DNA of 9,984 nt from Chthoniobacterales bacterium (GCA_003244125.1 QHBL01000229.1:1-9984); one strand, 5' to 3'. Shown: positions 1 through 6,777, counted from the stretch's first letter. The notes: generated by a model not told the origin, from the letters alone. Translations and numbers: made by a program.

Positions 1-948
1 GCGAATAAGAATGCGAAATGGCTTGAGGGGAGTGCCGGCTGGGACGAACACGCCGCGCTTGTAGCGGCTGAGCAGAAAATTTGGCCGCGGCGTTTTCCAG
101 CGGTCGTGCACCCAGAACCAATCTTCCGACGCGCGCCGCACCTGCCGTTCGAGCGTTTCGTTGCCCCGCGCCGTGAGCGACTCCACCGACTCGTGCTCGA
201 CTGTGATCGGTGACTCCGCGATTACCCGCCAGCGCGCCCAGCCATCGGTGTGCACCGCCACCGCCACGATAAGCGCACCAGTGCGTCGGGCCAGCAAGGC
301 AGGCAGTGGCGTTGTCGAAGCGATTCGTCCAAAGAACGGCGTCCAAAGCCCGCTGTCGCCGGCATGTTGATCACCCAGGATTCCAACGATGCCGCCGCCG
401 CGCAGCACTTGCAGCGCTTTGGCGAAACCTTCGCTGCGGTCCAGCATCTCGACCTGGAAGCGAGCGCGCGCCTGGCGGACATGCGCGTCGATGTAGCGGT
501 TGCGCAAACGCTGATACACCGTCGCTCTGCGGTGTTCGCCAGTGAAGAGCGGGAGAATTTGGGCGCAGAGTTCCCATGGCCCGATGTGGCTGAGCAGAAG
601 CACGAGCGGTTTCCTGGCGGCGAGGCCGTCAGTGATGTGATGAAGATTCTCCACCTGCACGCGCTCGAGGATTCGACTTGGCGGCAATTGCGCGAACTTG
701 ATCGAGCAGAGCAGATTGGCGCCGAGTCGCTGGAAATGCCGAAGCACTAAGCGGCGCGAGTTGCGTTCGGAAATCTCGCCGGCGAATGCGATGCGCGTAT
801 TACGAAATGCAAGGGCGCGATATTGCGGAAGAATGACCCACGCGATGGCGCCGCCGAATTGCCCGAGGGCAAAGAGCGCAGGTAGCGGGAACGAGCCGAG
901 GATAAAAACGGCCGCGCGATAAACGAGGTAAACGCAATACTGGAGCAT
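1..948 (-). CDS. Lipid A biosynthesis acyltransferase (LpxL/HtrB-like), 3' end outside window; probable fusion with heptosyltransferase
   Basis: The 316 codons visible read without a stop from ATG at 948 to the window edge. The N-terminus is hydrophobic (residues 1-45), as expected for the inner-membrane anchor of LpxL/LpxM enzymes. Residues 117-126 (LLLSHIGPWE) contain the HX4E catalytic motif, His121 and Glu126. GILGDQHAG near 192 and WFWVHDRWKTPRP near 277 match the family's later blocks. Family members transfer a secondary acyl chain from acyl-ACP to the lipid A precursor at the cytoplasmic face of the inner membrane. E. coli LpxL is about 306 residues and ends just after the motif resembling SRY here (294-296). 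This frame continues with a linker and then PFRILIR, which looks like the first beta strand of WaaF-type ADP-heptose transferases. No other in-frame start lies between 948 and an upstream in-frame TGA, so the start is secure. No clear ribosome binding site is seen. The acyltransferase call is firm; the fusion is inference. Confidence 0.9.
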   Translation of the reverse strand, partial: MLQYCVYLVYRAAVFILGSFPLPALFALGQFGGAIAWVILPQYRALAFRNTRIAFAGEISERNSRRLVLRHFQRLGANLLCSIKFAQLPPSRILERVQVENLHHITDGLAARKPLVLLLSHIGPWELCAQILPLFTGEHRRATVYQRLRNRYIDAHVRQARARFQVEMLDRSEGFAKALQVLRGGGIVGILGDQHAGDSGLWTPFFGRIASTTPLPALLARRTGALIVAVAVHTDGWARWRVIAESPITVEHESVESLTARGNETLERQVRRASEDWFWVHDRWKTPRPNFLLSRYKRGVFVPAGTPLKPFRILIR

Positions 949-971
949 GCGAGCGGCGGCGCAGGGTAGAT

Positions 972-1001
972 TTGCCCGAGCGCGGCATCAATCAATATAC
1001 T
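972..1001 (+). promoter_or_regulatory. Candidate sigma70-type promoter for the glycosyltransferase run
   Basis: TTGCCC at 972-977 and TATACT at 996-1001 are separated by 18 bp and lie in the short gap between two divergent genes. The -10 box matches the consensus at five of six positions and the -35 box at four of six. A start of transcription about 7 nt after the -10 box would fall at about 1008, on or next to the ATG at 1009, which would give a leaderless mRNA. On the minus strand, TATATT (999-994) overlaps the same spot and could serve the acyltransferase, but it has no convincing -35 box. Confidence 0.4.
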
Positions 1002-1008
1002 GTGGACG

Positions 1009-2736
1009 ATGGATGAGGAGCTGCGCGCGGCCGAAGCGCACATTAGGCGGCTGGAGGAGGAATTGCTGCGGCTCAAGGATGTGAAGCGCGAGCTGGAGCA
1101 GTTGCGCGAAGACCATCAGCGCTTGCGGCGCAGCGTGGAGGGACGGGTGGCGAAAGTATTGAGCGCGTCCTTTCGGATGTTTGGCTCGAAGAGAAACGTG
1201 CCCGCCGAGCTGACGGAATATGAACGCTGGCTGGCGCGGCATCGTGTCGCTGGCGATGAACTCCCGCGCCTGCGGGAAGAAGCACGCGCGTTTGTTTACC
1301 AGCCGCTGGTTTCTGTTCTCATGCCGACGTTTAAACCTAACGAGGTCTGGTTGCGCGCCGCGATCGATTCTGTCCGAGCGCAGGCTTACGAAAATTGGGA
1401 GCTGCTCATCGTCGATGACGGGTCGCCGCGCGTGAGTGAGGCACTCCAGCAAAACGAGGACGCGCGCATCAGAGTATTCCTGGAGAAACAGCATGGCGGG
1501 ATTTCGGCGGCGTTGAACGTCGCTCTTTCTCACGCCCGCGGCGACTGGATCGCGCTGCTCGATCATGATGATCTGCTCGAGCCGGATGCGATTTTCCGCG
1601 CGGTGGAATTACTTCAGTTTGATCGTCCCGCCGACGTGATCTATTCCGACGAAGACAAGATCATCGACGATCATTTCGCGGCGCCGATGCTCAAACCAGA
1701 TTGGTCGCCGGATTTTTTCCTGACGCACGATTACCTCGGGCATTTCGTGGTCATGCGCCGCGGATTTGTGGACGAATTGCGGAGCGAGTTCGACGGGGCG
1801 CAAGATTACGATTTGCTCCTGCGCGTGGCTGAGCAGACAAAACGCATCCGGCACATTCCGCGTGTGCTTTACCATTGGCGGCGCACGGCTGAATCGACCG
1901 CGCACAACATCCGGCGAAAACCGGGTGCGCTGGAAGCGGGACGGAGCGCGATCAAGCAACACCTCAGGCGCAGGCGCATCGACGGCCGCGTCACGATCGA
2001 CTGGGAAACGCATGCTTATCGGGTGCGGCGGCGTGTGGCGCCGACGAAAGTGGCGATCGTTTTGCTCGATGGCGATGCGGAGGCGTCGGCCTCGATTCGG
2101 GAGCGCACGGCGTATCCGAATTTCGAAGTTGTGAGCGAGCCGGCCGCACTGCTGGACCTGCAAGCGGAGATGCTGCTTTTTCTCCAGATCGGTCTTGAGC
2201 CGGTGAGCGCGGATTGGCTCTCGATTCTTGCCGAGTACGCACAGTCGGAAAAGATCGGTGCGGTGGCGCCGCGAATTTTAGCGGACGACGCGACGGTAGA
2301 GACCGCTGGATTGGTTCTGCTCCCGGGCGGCGAAATTCGGAACGCTTTTGCCGGAGTGGCCCGCGATTTTCGTGGAGCGAACCGGCAGCTCCAGACGGTG
2401 AGAAATTATAGCGCGATCAGCGGAGCAGGCCTGATGACGCGGCGCGAGGTTCTGCAAAAGATTGCGTTCCCGAGAGCAGCCGGATTGCTCGCGTTCGCGC
2501 GCAACGACGATCTTTGCACGTGCGTGGAGTTTTGCCTGAAATTGCGCGATGCCGGTTTGCGGGTCGTCTCCGTTCCCTATGCGGAATTGCGACGGAGTTT
2601 GCCGCAAACTCCTTCGGCGCGATCATGCCCGGAACTGGCGCAGCGCTGGCCGGAAGCCTTCGCGCGCGATCCATTCTACCATCCAAATCTTTCTCGCGAC
2701 CGCGGCGATTTCTCGTTAGGTGAGGCGCAGCCATGA
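1009..2736 (+). CDS. Family 2 glycosyltransferase with N-terminal coiled coil and degenerate second GT domain
   Basis: This is a 575-residue protein. Residues 1-50 are rich in Glu, Arg and Leu with heptad-like spacing, so a coiled coil is likely. A GT-A fold domain starts near 99 (PLVSVLMPTFKP). It carries IVDDGS (134-139), the metal/nucleotide-sugar DXD as DHD (185-187), YSDEDK (212-217) and QDYDLLLR (265-272), all typical of GT2 enzymes that build O-antigen and other surface glycans. Residues from about 330 repeat the fold in decayed form: PNFEVV, then SADWLSILAEYA, GAVAPRIL, SAISGAGLMTRREV and CLKLRDAG are recognisable. The segment that usually holds the second DXD reads LFLQIGLEP, and the stretch before it is shortened. 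The first half is therefore probably the active transferase and the second a structural or acceptor-binding remnant. The donor and acceptor sugars cannot be told. The start is ATG 1009, since no earlier ATG, GTG or TTG in frame is credible. The stop overlaps the next gene by 4 bp (ATGA). Confidence 0.9.
   Translation: MDEELRAAEAHIRRLEEELLRLKDVKRELEQLREDHQRLRRSVEGRVAKVLSASFRMFGSKRNVPAELTEYERWLARHRVAGDELPRLREEARAFVYQPLVSVLMPTFKPNEVWLRAAIDSVRAQAYENWELLIVDDGSPRVSEALQQNEDARIRVFLEKQHGGISAALNVALSHARGDWIALLDHDDLLEPDAIFRAVELLQFDRPADVIYSDEDKIIDDHFAAPMLKPDWSPDFFLTHDYLGHFVVMRRGFVDELRSEFDGAQDYDLLLRVAEQTKRIRHIPRVLYHWRRTAESTAHNIRRKPGALEAGRSAIKQHLRRRRIDGRVTIDWETHAYRVRRRVAPTKVAIVLLDGDAEASASIRERTAYPNFEVVSEPAALLDLQAEMLLFLQIGLEPVSADWLSILAEYAQSEKIGAVAPRILADDATVETAGLVLLPGGEIRNAFAGVARDFRGANRQLQTVRNYSAISGAGLMTRREVLQKIAFPRAAGLLAFARNDDLCTCVEFCLKLRDAGLRVVSVPYAELRRSLPQTPSARSCPELAQRWPEAFARDPFYHPNLSRDRGDFSLGEAQP
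2718..2725 (+). promoter_or_regulatory. Ribosome binding site for the cupin gene
   Basis: AGGTGAGG lies 7 nt before the ATG at 2733, inside the end of the glycosyltransferase gene. It is one of the few good Shine-Dalgarno matches in the window. It supports ATG 2733 as the true start and translation coupled to the overlapping stop. Confidence 0.6.
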
Positions 2737-3464
2737 GTAAGGAAAATCTTTGGCGCGGATTGCAACCGGAAGCGGTGAGTTCGTTGAGCACGCGTGATTA
2801 CGCCGCGCCCTCGCTGGCGGAGCGGCTTGCGAGCAGCGGATTAGAGGCGGGTCAGGTGGTGGCAAAGCGCGACGAGCTGCCCGCTGAGTGGATTCCCGGC
2901 GTGGAGATTTTCGCGCGCAGCATTCACTCGCAGCGGCATCGCGGAGTCTTCGGAGAATTTGTTCGACAAAACGAAGGCGCTCTCGCTGATTCGAAACTGT
3001 GGCCGGCGCAATGGGCTGCCGCCCGCATGTTCGCGCACACCGCGAAAGGATTTCATGTGCATCCGCCGTTTGTTCCCGAAGGCAAAGATGCGGCGCAATG
3101 GATGGAGCAGCTTTTCGGCGGCGCGCCCAGCGCAGTTCCTCTCTACGAGCGCGAGCAGTGGGACATCATGTTTTTTGTGCAGGGTCGGGTCGAGCTGATC
3201 CTGCGCGATGTTCGCAGCGGTTTGCCCGCGCGGACCATGCGCCTGTTCATCGATGGCGATAACCATCGCGGTCCAAACAACGCCGGCGTCATCATTCCGC
3301 CCGGCGTGGCGCACGCGCTGCGGGTGGAGGGCAACGAAGACGCCATCATGGTTTACGGGACGAGCACGGTCTTTCATCCGGAGTTCGAAGGGCGTATCGC
3401 GAGTGAGATTGAGACGGCGGAGTTGCCTGATTCCTGGCGCGGCTTTTTGGCGGTGAGTGAATAG
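2733..3464 (+). CDS. RmlC-like cupin (dTDP-sugar epimerase/isomerase-like)
   Basis: The 243-residue protein follows the order of motifs in dTDP-4-dehydrorhamnose 3,5-epimerase (RmlC). These are HRGVFGEFVRQNE (69-81), a strand leading to KGFHVHP (105-111), WDIMFFVQGRVELILRDVR (143-161), VIIPPGVAHALRVEG (186-200) and MVYGTSTVFHPEFEGRI (206-222). His108 aligns with the catalytic base His of RmlC. By eye, the active-site Lys and the second active-site Tyr of RmlC are not kept: an Asp (144) and a Phe (214) fall near those places. An extra loop of about 30 residues (111-142) follows the HxH. It may therefore be a related sugar-nucleotide epimerase, isomerase or non-catalytic cupin rather than RmlC itself. 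It overlaps the glycosyltransferase by 4 bp, so the two are probably co-translated and act in the same surface polysaccharide pathway. Its last codons and stop lie inside the heptad repeat at 3457. Confidence 0.8.
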   Translation: MSKENLWRGLQPEAVSSLSTRDYAAPSLAERLASSGLEAGQVVAKRDELPAEWIPGVEIFARSIHSQRHRGVFGEFVRQNEGALADSKLWPAQWAAARMFAHTAKGFHVHPPFVPEGKDAAQWMEQLFGGAPSAVPLYEREQWDIMFFVQGRVELILRDVRSGLPARTMRLFIDGDNHRGPNNAGVIIPPGVAHALRVEGNEDAIMVYGTSTVFHPEFEGRIASEIETAELPDSWRGFLAVSE

Positions 3465-3534
3465 TGATCGGTGAATGGTGAATAGACCGCAGCGCGATGC
3501 CGAAGCCATTCACCAGTCACTAGTCACGATTCAC
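3457..3534. repeat. Inverted array of 7-bp repeats (4 + 4 GTGANNN units)
   Basis: Four head-to-tail heptads run from 3457 to 3484, each GTGA followed by ATA, TCG, ATG and ATA in turn. After a 22-nt spacer (3485-3506), four more heptads lie on the opposite strand from 3534 back to 3507, each GTGA followed by ATC, CTA, CTG and ATG. The arms can pair over 28 bp with 22 matches. The left arm provides the last codons and TAG of the cupin gene, and the right arm ends 1 nt before the TTG start of the methyltransferase. The regular 7-bp step and mirror layout are directly visible. A role as a transcript hairpin, attenuator or mRNA stabiliser, or as a mobile palindromic element, is inference. Confidence 0.85.
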
Positions 3535-3535
3535 A

Positions 3536-4237
3536 TTGAAACGCAGTTTCGATCCCACCACGCCCGAGCTGATGGACCGCCCGCAGCCGGTCACGCCCGA
3601 GCTCGAGCGCGATCTGGCAAACCTGCGTTCGCTCAATCGCCGCTTCGGCAGTCACCGGCTCGTGCTCCATTTTCTGTCGCGCTGGCTCAAGCCGGGGTCG
3701 CGCGCGCGCGTGCTCGATCTCGCCACCGGCTCGGGCGATATCCCGCGGCTCATCGCTTGTTTTGCCCGCGCTCATAACGTGCGGGTGGAAATCGATGCCA
3801 TCGATCAGCAAAGCGCGACGGTGGAAATTGCGCAGACGCTGAGCCGCGACTTTCCCGAGATTCATTTTGCCGCAGCCGATTTGTTTCAATGGAATTCGCC
3901 GCAAGCGTACGACCTCGTCCTTTTCTCACTCGCGCTGCATCATTTCAGCGAAGCGGATGCGTTGCGTGTTCTGCGGAAATGCCGTGAGCTCTCAGGCGGC
4001 GCGGTACTGGTGACGGATTTGCGGAGGGCGCGCTGGCTCAGCATCGCGATCCATCTCGTCACCGCAATTAGTTATCGCGAGCCAATGACGAAAATCGACG
4101 CCCGCCTTTCCGCCGCGCGCGCTTTCAGTTTTGCCGAAATGGGCGAGCTGGCCCGGCGAGCCGGCTGGAACAATTTTCAGCACGCACGATTCGCTGTCGG
4201 GCGCCAGGCCATCTGGATTAATCCACCCGCTGGCTGA
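3536..4237 (+). CDS. Class I SAM-dependent methyltransferase
   Basis: The 233-residue protein carries a Rossmann-type methyltransferase core. Motif I is VLDLATGSGD (59-68), an acidic strand end is EIDAIDQQ (85-92), and FAAADLFQW (111-119) and YDLVLFSLALHHF (125-137) correspond to motifs II-III and the post-motif helix. A conserved-looking N-terminal stretch (PELMDRPQPVTPELERDLANLRSLNRRFG) is of the kind found in small methyltransferases sometimes encoded beside type III polyketide synthases or flavin monooxygenases. No such partner is visible here, so the substrate is unknown. The start is uncertain: TTG 3536 keeps the full N-terminal motif, while ATG 3571 would cut into it. An in-frame TAG at 3521 limits further extension. 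If TTG is used, its upstream region is wholly the heptad repeat and has no Shine-Dalgarno sequence. The stop is 8 nt before panC. Confidence 0.85.
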   Translation: MKRSFDPTTPELMDRPQPVTPELERDLANLRSLNRRFGSHRLVLHFLSRWLKPGSRARVLDLATGSGDIPRLIACFARAHNVRVEIDAIDQQSATVEIAQTLSRDFPEIHFAAADLFQWNSPQAYDLVLFSLALHHFSEADALRVLRKCRELSGGAVLVTDLRRARWLSIAIHLVTAISYREPMTKIDARLSAARAFSFAEMGELARRAGWNNFQHARFAVGRQAIWINPPAG

Positions 4238-4245
4238 GTCCGCGT

Positions 4246-5085
4246 ATGGAGATCATTTCGTCCATCACAGCAGCGATACGGCGTCGGCCGCACCACACCG
4301 CGCGCGTGCTCGTGCCGACGATGGGTGCGCTTCATCGCGGTCATCTGGAATTAATTCGCGCGGCGCGAGCACAGGCCGACGCCGAGGGCGAAGTGGTTGT
4401 CAGCATTTTCGTTAATCCGCTGCAATTCGAGCCCGGCGCCGACCTGGACAAATATCCCCGCCCGACCGCGCGCGACGAACAGCTCTGCCGAGATGCCGGA
4501 GTCGATCTGCTCTTTCGTCCGGACCAGCAGCAGATGTACGCGCAAGATCGATCCGTCTATGTCGATGAAATCGAATTGTCGCAGCGGCTCGAAGGAGCGT
4601 CACGGCCTGGACATTTCCGCGGTGTCTGCACTGTGGTGGCGAAGTTGTTTAACCTCCTCCAACCCAGCGCTGCGGTATTTGGCGAAAAAGATTACCAGCA
4701 ACTCGCGATCATTCGCCGCATGGTGCGCGATCTGAATTTTGCAATCGACATCATCGCTGTGCCGACGGTGCGCGGAAGCGGTGGCCTCGCGCTCAGCTCG
4801 CGCAATCAATATCTCAGTGCCAGCGAACGTCGGGAGGCGACAGCTTTGTATCGCGCTCTGGCTCAGGCAAAGGATTTGGTTGACCATGGCAAAACATCGG
4901 CTGGCGAGTTAACCGCGTTAGCTCACGAGTTCATACGATCGGTGAAAAGCGCGCGCGTCGATTACATCACCATTGCCGATGGCGAAACGCTGGAGCCGCT
5001 CGATACAGTGCGGCCGAATGCGCGGATGTTGCTCGCGGTCTGGATCGGCAAAACACGGCTGATCGACAACATGGGCCTGCTGTGA
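4246..5085 (+). CDS. panC: Pantothenate synthetase (pantoate--beta-alanine ligase)
   Basis: PanC joins pantoate and beta-alanine with ATP, via a pantoyl-adenylate, to make pantothenate, the coenzyme A precursor, in the cytosol. The 279-residue length is normal. The nucleotidyltransferase HxGH signature is PTMGALHRGH (24-33, His30 and His33). FVNPLQF (55-61), RPGHFRGVCTVVAKLFN (120-136), FGEKDYQQL (145-153) and the KMSKS-like LSSRN (183-187) all match the family. One oddity is residues 176-182, RGSGGLA, where the family usually has an Asp before GLA: here that position is Gly179. The gene begins 8 nt after the methyltransferase stop and its TGA overlaps the GTG start of nadB by 4 bp. Confidence 0.96.
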   Translation: MEIISSITAAIRRRPHHTARVLVPTMGALHRGHLELIRAARAQADAEGEVVVSIFVNPLQFEPGADLDKYPRPTARDEQLCRDAGVDLLFRPDQQQMYAQDRSVYVDEIELSQRLEGASRPGHFRGVCTVVAKLFNLLQPSAAVFGEKDYQQLAIIRRMVRDLNFAIDIIAVPTVRGSGGLALSSRNQYLSASERREATALYRALAQAKDLVDHGKTSAGELTALAHEFIRSVKSARVDYITIADGETLEPLDTVRPNARMLLAVWIGKTRLIDNMGLL

Positions 5086-6677
5086 AGGAGTTCGATTTCG
5101 TCGTCATCGGCAGCGGGATTGCCGGCCTGAGCTTTGCCTTGAAAGCGGCGCAGCACGGGTCGGTCGCGGTGATTACCAAGCGCAAAGGCGCCGATTCCAA
5201 CACGGCGTGGGCGCAGGGCGGCATCGCCTGCGTGACGAGCGATGAAGATTCGTTCGAGCTGCATGTGCGCGACACGCTCGAGGCTGGCGCGGGACTTTGC
5301 GACGAGGCGGTCGTGCGCACGATTGTAACCGAAGGTCCGGAGGCGGTGCGGGAGCTGATGGAGATCGGCGTGCACTTCGATGAGCGCGACGTTTCCGGTC
5401 ATCGCGAGCTGGATCTCGGACGCGAAGGCGGGCACTCGAAGCGCCGCGTCTTGCACGTTCAGGACGTGACGGGGCGCGAGATCGAGCGCGCGCTGCTCGC
5501 CGCATTGCGCAAAGCGCCGCATGTGCAGTTGCTGGAGAATCACACCGCGATCGATCTCATCACGGCGGCCAAGCTCGGTTTCGCGACCGAAGATCGCTGT
5601 CTCGGGTTGTATTCGCTCGAAGAGAAAACCGGCGTGGTGGAAACGATTCGGAGCGATCGCGTCGTGCTCGCGACGGGCGGCTGCGGAAAAGTTTATCTTT
5701 ACACAACAAACCCGACGGTGGCGACGGGCGACGGTGTGGCGATGGCGTGGCGCGCCGGCGCGCTCATCGCGAACATGGAGTTCATCCAATTCCATCCGAC
5801 GTGTCTCTTCCATCCGCAGGAGCGCTCGTTCCTCGTTAGCGAAGCGGTGCGCGGCGAGGGCGGAGTTTTACGCGACAGCCGCGGCGAGGATTTCATGCGT
5901 AAATATGATCCGCGCGGCTCGCTCGCGCCGCGGGATGTGGTGGCGCGCGCGATCGACGCCGAGATCAAACGCAGCGGCGCGCAATGCGTTTATCTCGACA
6001 TCACCCAAAAACCGGAGGCGTTCCTGCGCGAGCGTTTCCCGCACATTTTCGAGCGCTGTCTCGCGCTCGGCATCGATATGAGCCGCCAACCGATTCCGGT
6101 GGTGCCAGCGGCGCATTATCAGTGCGGAGGGATAAAGACAGACGTGAATGGCGCGAGCAGTTTGCGCGGGCTGTATGCCATCGGCGAAGTGGCCTGCACC
6201 GGATTGCACGGAGCGAACCGGCTGGCGAGCAACTCGCTCCTCGAGGGGGTGGTCGTGGCGCCGCGCGCCTGCGAGGCGCTGCTGCGGGAATTTCCGCGGG
6301 AGCAGAATCACAAAATCAGTTTACCGGAATGGGTCGCCGGTGATGTGCAGGACGTCGACGAGCTGGTGGTGATCTACCATAACTGGGACGAAATCCGGCG
6401 GCTGATGTGGGATTACGTCGGCATCGTGCGCACGGACAAACGCCTCCAGCGGGCAGCCGCGCGGTTGCGGAACCTCCAGCGCGAGATTCACGAATTTTAC
6501 TGGAACTTCAAAGTCTCGGTGGACCTGCTGGAGCTGCGGAACCTGGCGACGGTGGCGGCATTGATCGTGGATAGCGCGTTGCTGCGAAAGGAGAGCCGGG
6601 GGTTGCATTATACCCTGGACTACCCGCAAACCGATGACGTGCATTTCCAGCACGAGACTCGGCTGTCACGGTGGTAG
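5082..6677 (+). CDS. nadB: L-aspartate oxidase
   Basis: NadB oxidises L-aspartate to iminoaspartate with FAD, the first step of de novo NAD synthesis; NadA then makes quinolinate. The 531 residues match the family length. The FAD-binding GxGxxG is VVIGSGIAGLS (7-17). SNTAWAQGGIA (39-49) and REGGHSKRRVLH (114-125) are hallmark blocks. The substrate/catalytic residues of the succinate dehydrogenase/NadB superfamily are present: His238 in FHPT, Arg284 in APRDVVARA, His345 in AAHYQCGGI and Arg380 in HGANRLASNSLLEG. Residues from about 400 form the helical C-terminal domain. The start is GTG 5082, overlapping the panC stop as GTGA. MKEFDFVVIG places the FAD motif at the usual distance from the N-terminus. 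No nadA or nadC is seen here. It is the last gene of the plus-strand run. Confidence 0.97.
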   Translation: MKEFDFVVIGSGIAGLSFALKAAQHGSVAVITKRKGADSNTAWAQGGIACVTSDEDSFELHVRDTLEAGAGLCDEAVVRTIVTEGPEAVRELMEIGVHFDERDVSGHRELDLGREGGHSKRRVLHVQDVTGREIERALLAALRKAPHVQLLENHTAIDLITAAKLGFATEDRCLGLYSLEEKTGVVETIRSDRVVLATGGCGKVYLYTTNPTVATGDGVAMAWRAGALIANMEFIQFHPTCLFHPQERSFLVSEAVRGEGGVLRDSRGEDFMRKYDPRGSLAPRDVVARAIDAEIKRSGAQCVYLDITQKPEAFLRERFPHIFERCLALGIDMSRQPIPVVPAAHYQCGGIKTDVNGASSLRGLYAIGEVACTGLHGANRLASNSLLEGVVVAPRACEALLREFPREQNHKISLPEWVAGDVQDVDELVVIYHNWDEIRRLMWDYVGIVRTDKRLQRAAARLRNLQREIHEFYWNFKVSVDLLELRNLATVAALIVDSALLRKESRGLHYTLDYPQTDDVHFQHETRLSRW

Positions 6678-6694
6678 TTCCTCTTTGCGAACTA

Positions 6695-6777
6695 GACAGG
6701 ATTAACAGGATTTACTGACAGTCGCGCTGCTGTTCATCTCTGGATCCAGTAATCGAGTCAATCCTGTTAATCCTGTC
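6695..6777. repeat. Perfect 18-bp inverted repeat made of 9-bp units
   Basis: Positions 6695-6712 and 6760-6777 are exact reverse complements, separated by 47 nt. Each arm holds two tandem 9-mers of the form ACAGGATTN (6696-6704 and 6705-6713 on the plus strand; 6776-6768 and 6767-6759 on the minus). The right arm continues with a decayed third unit, ACTCGATTA (6758-6750). A second 6-bp pair, TTACTG (6712-6717) with CAGTAA (6747-6752), could extend the hairpin inwards. It starts 17 nt after the nadB stop, so it may end or protect that transcript. There is no T tract, so a classical intrinsic terminator is not shown. It may equally be a dispersed palindromic element. Confidence 0.85.

Noticed and set aside
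250..750. Plus-strand open frame (166 aa) opposite the acyltransferase
   Set aside because: The minus strand encodes an uninterrupted LpxL-like protein with its catalytic motif; the plus frame has no recognisable features.
3457..3534. Heptad repeats as a CRISPR-like array
   Set aside because: Units are 7 bp with no spacers between them and the arms are inverted, so this is not a CRISPR arrangement.
4962..5813. Minus-strand open frame (283 aa) opposite panC and nadB
   Set aside because: It lies across two well-supported genes, has no family features and an Arg/His-rich composition typical of a shadow frame.
6695..6777. Inverted repeat as the ends of an insertion sequence
   Set aside because: The 47 nt between the arms cannot encode a transposase and no target duplication is seen; a miniature palindromic element remains possible.
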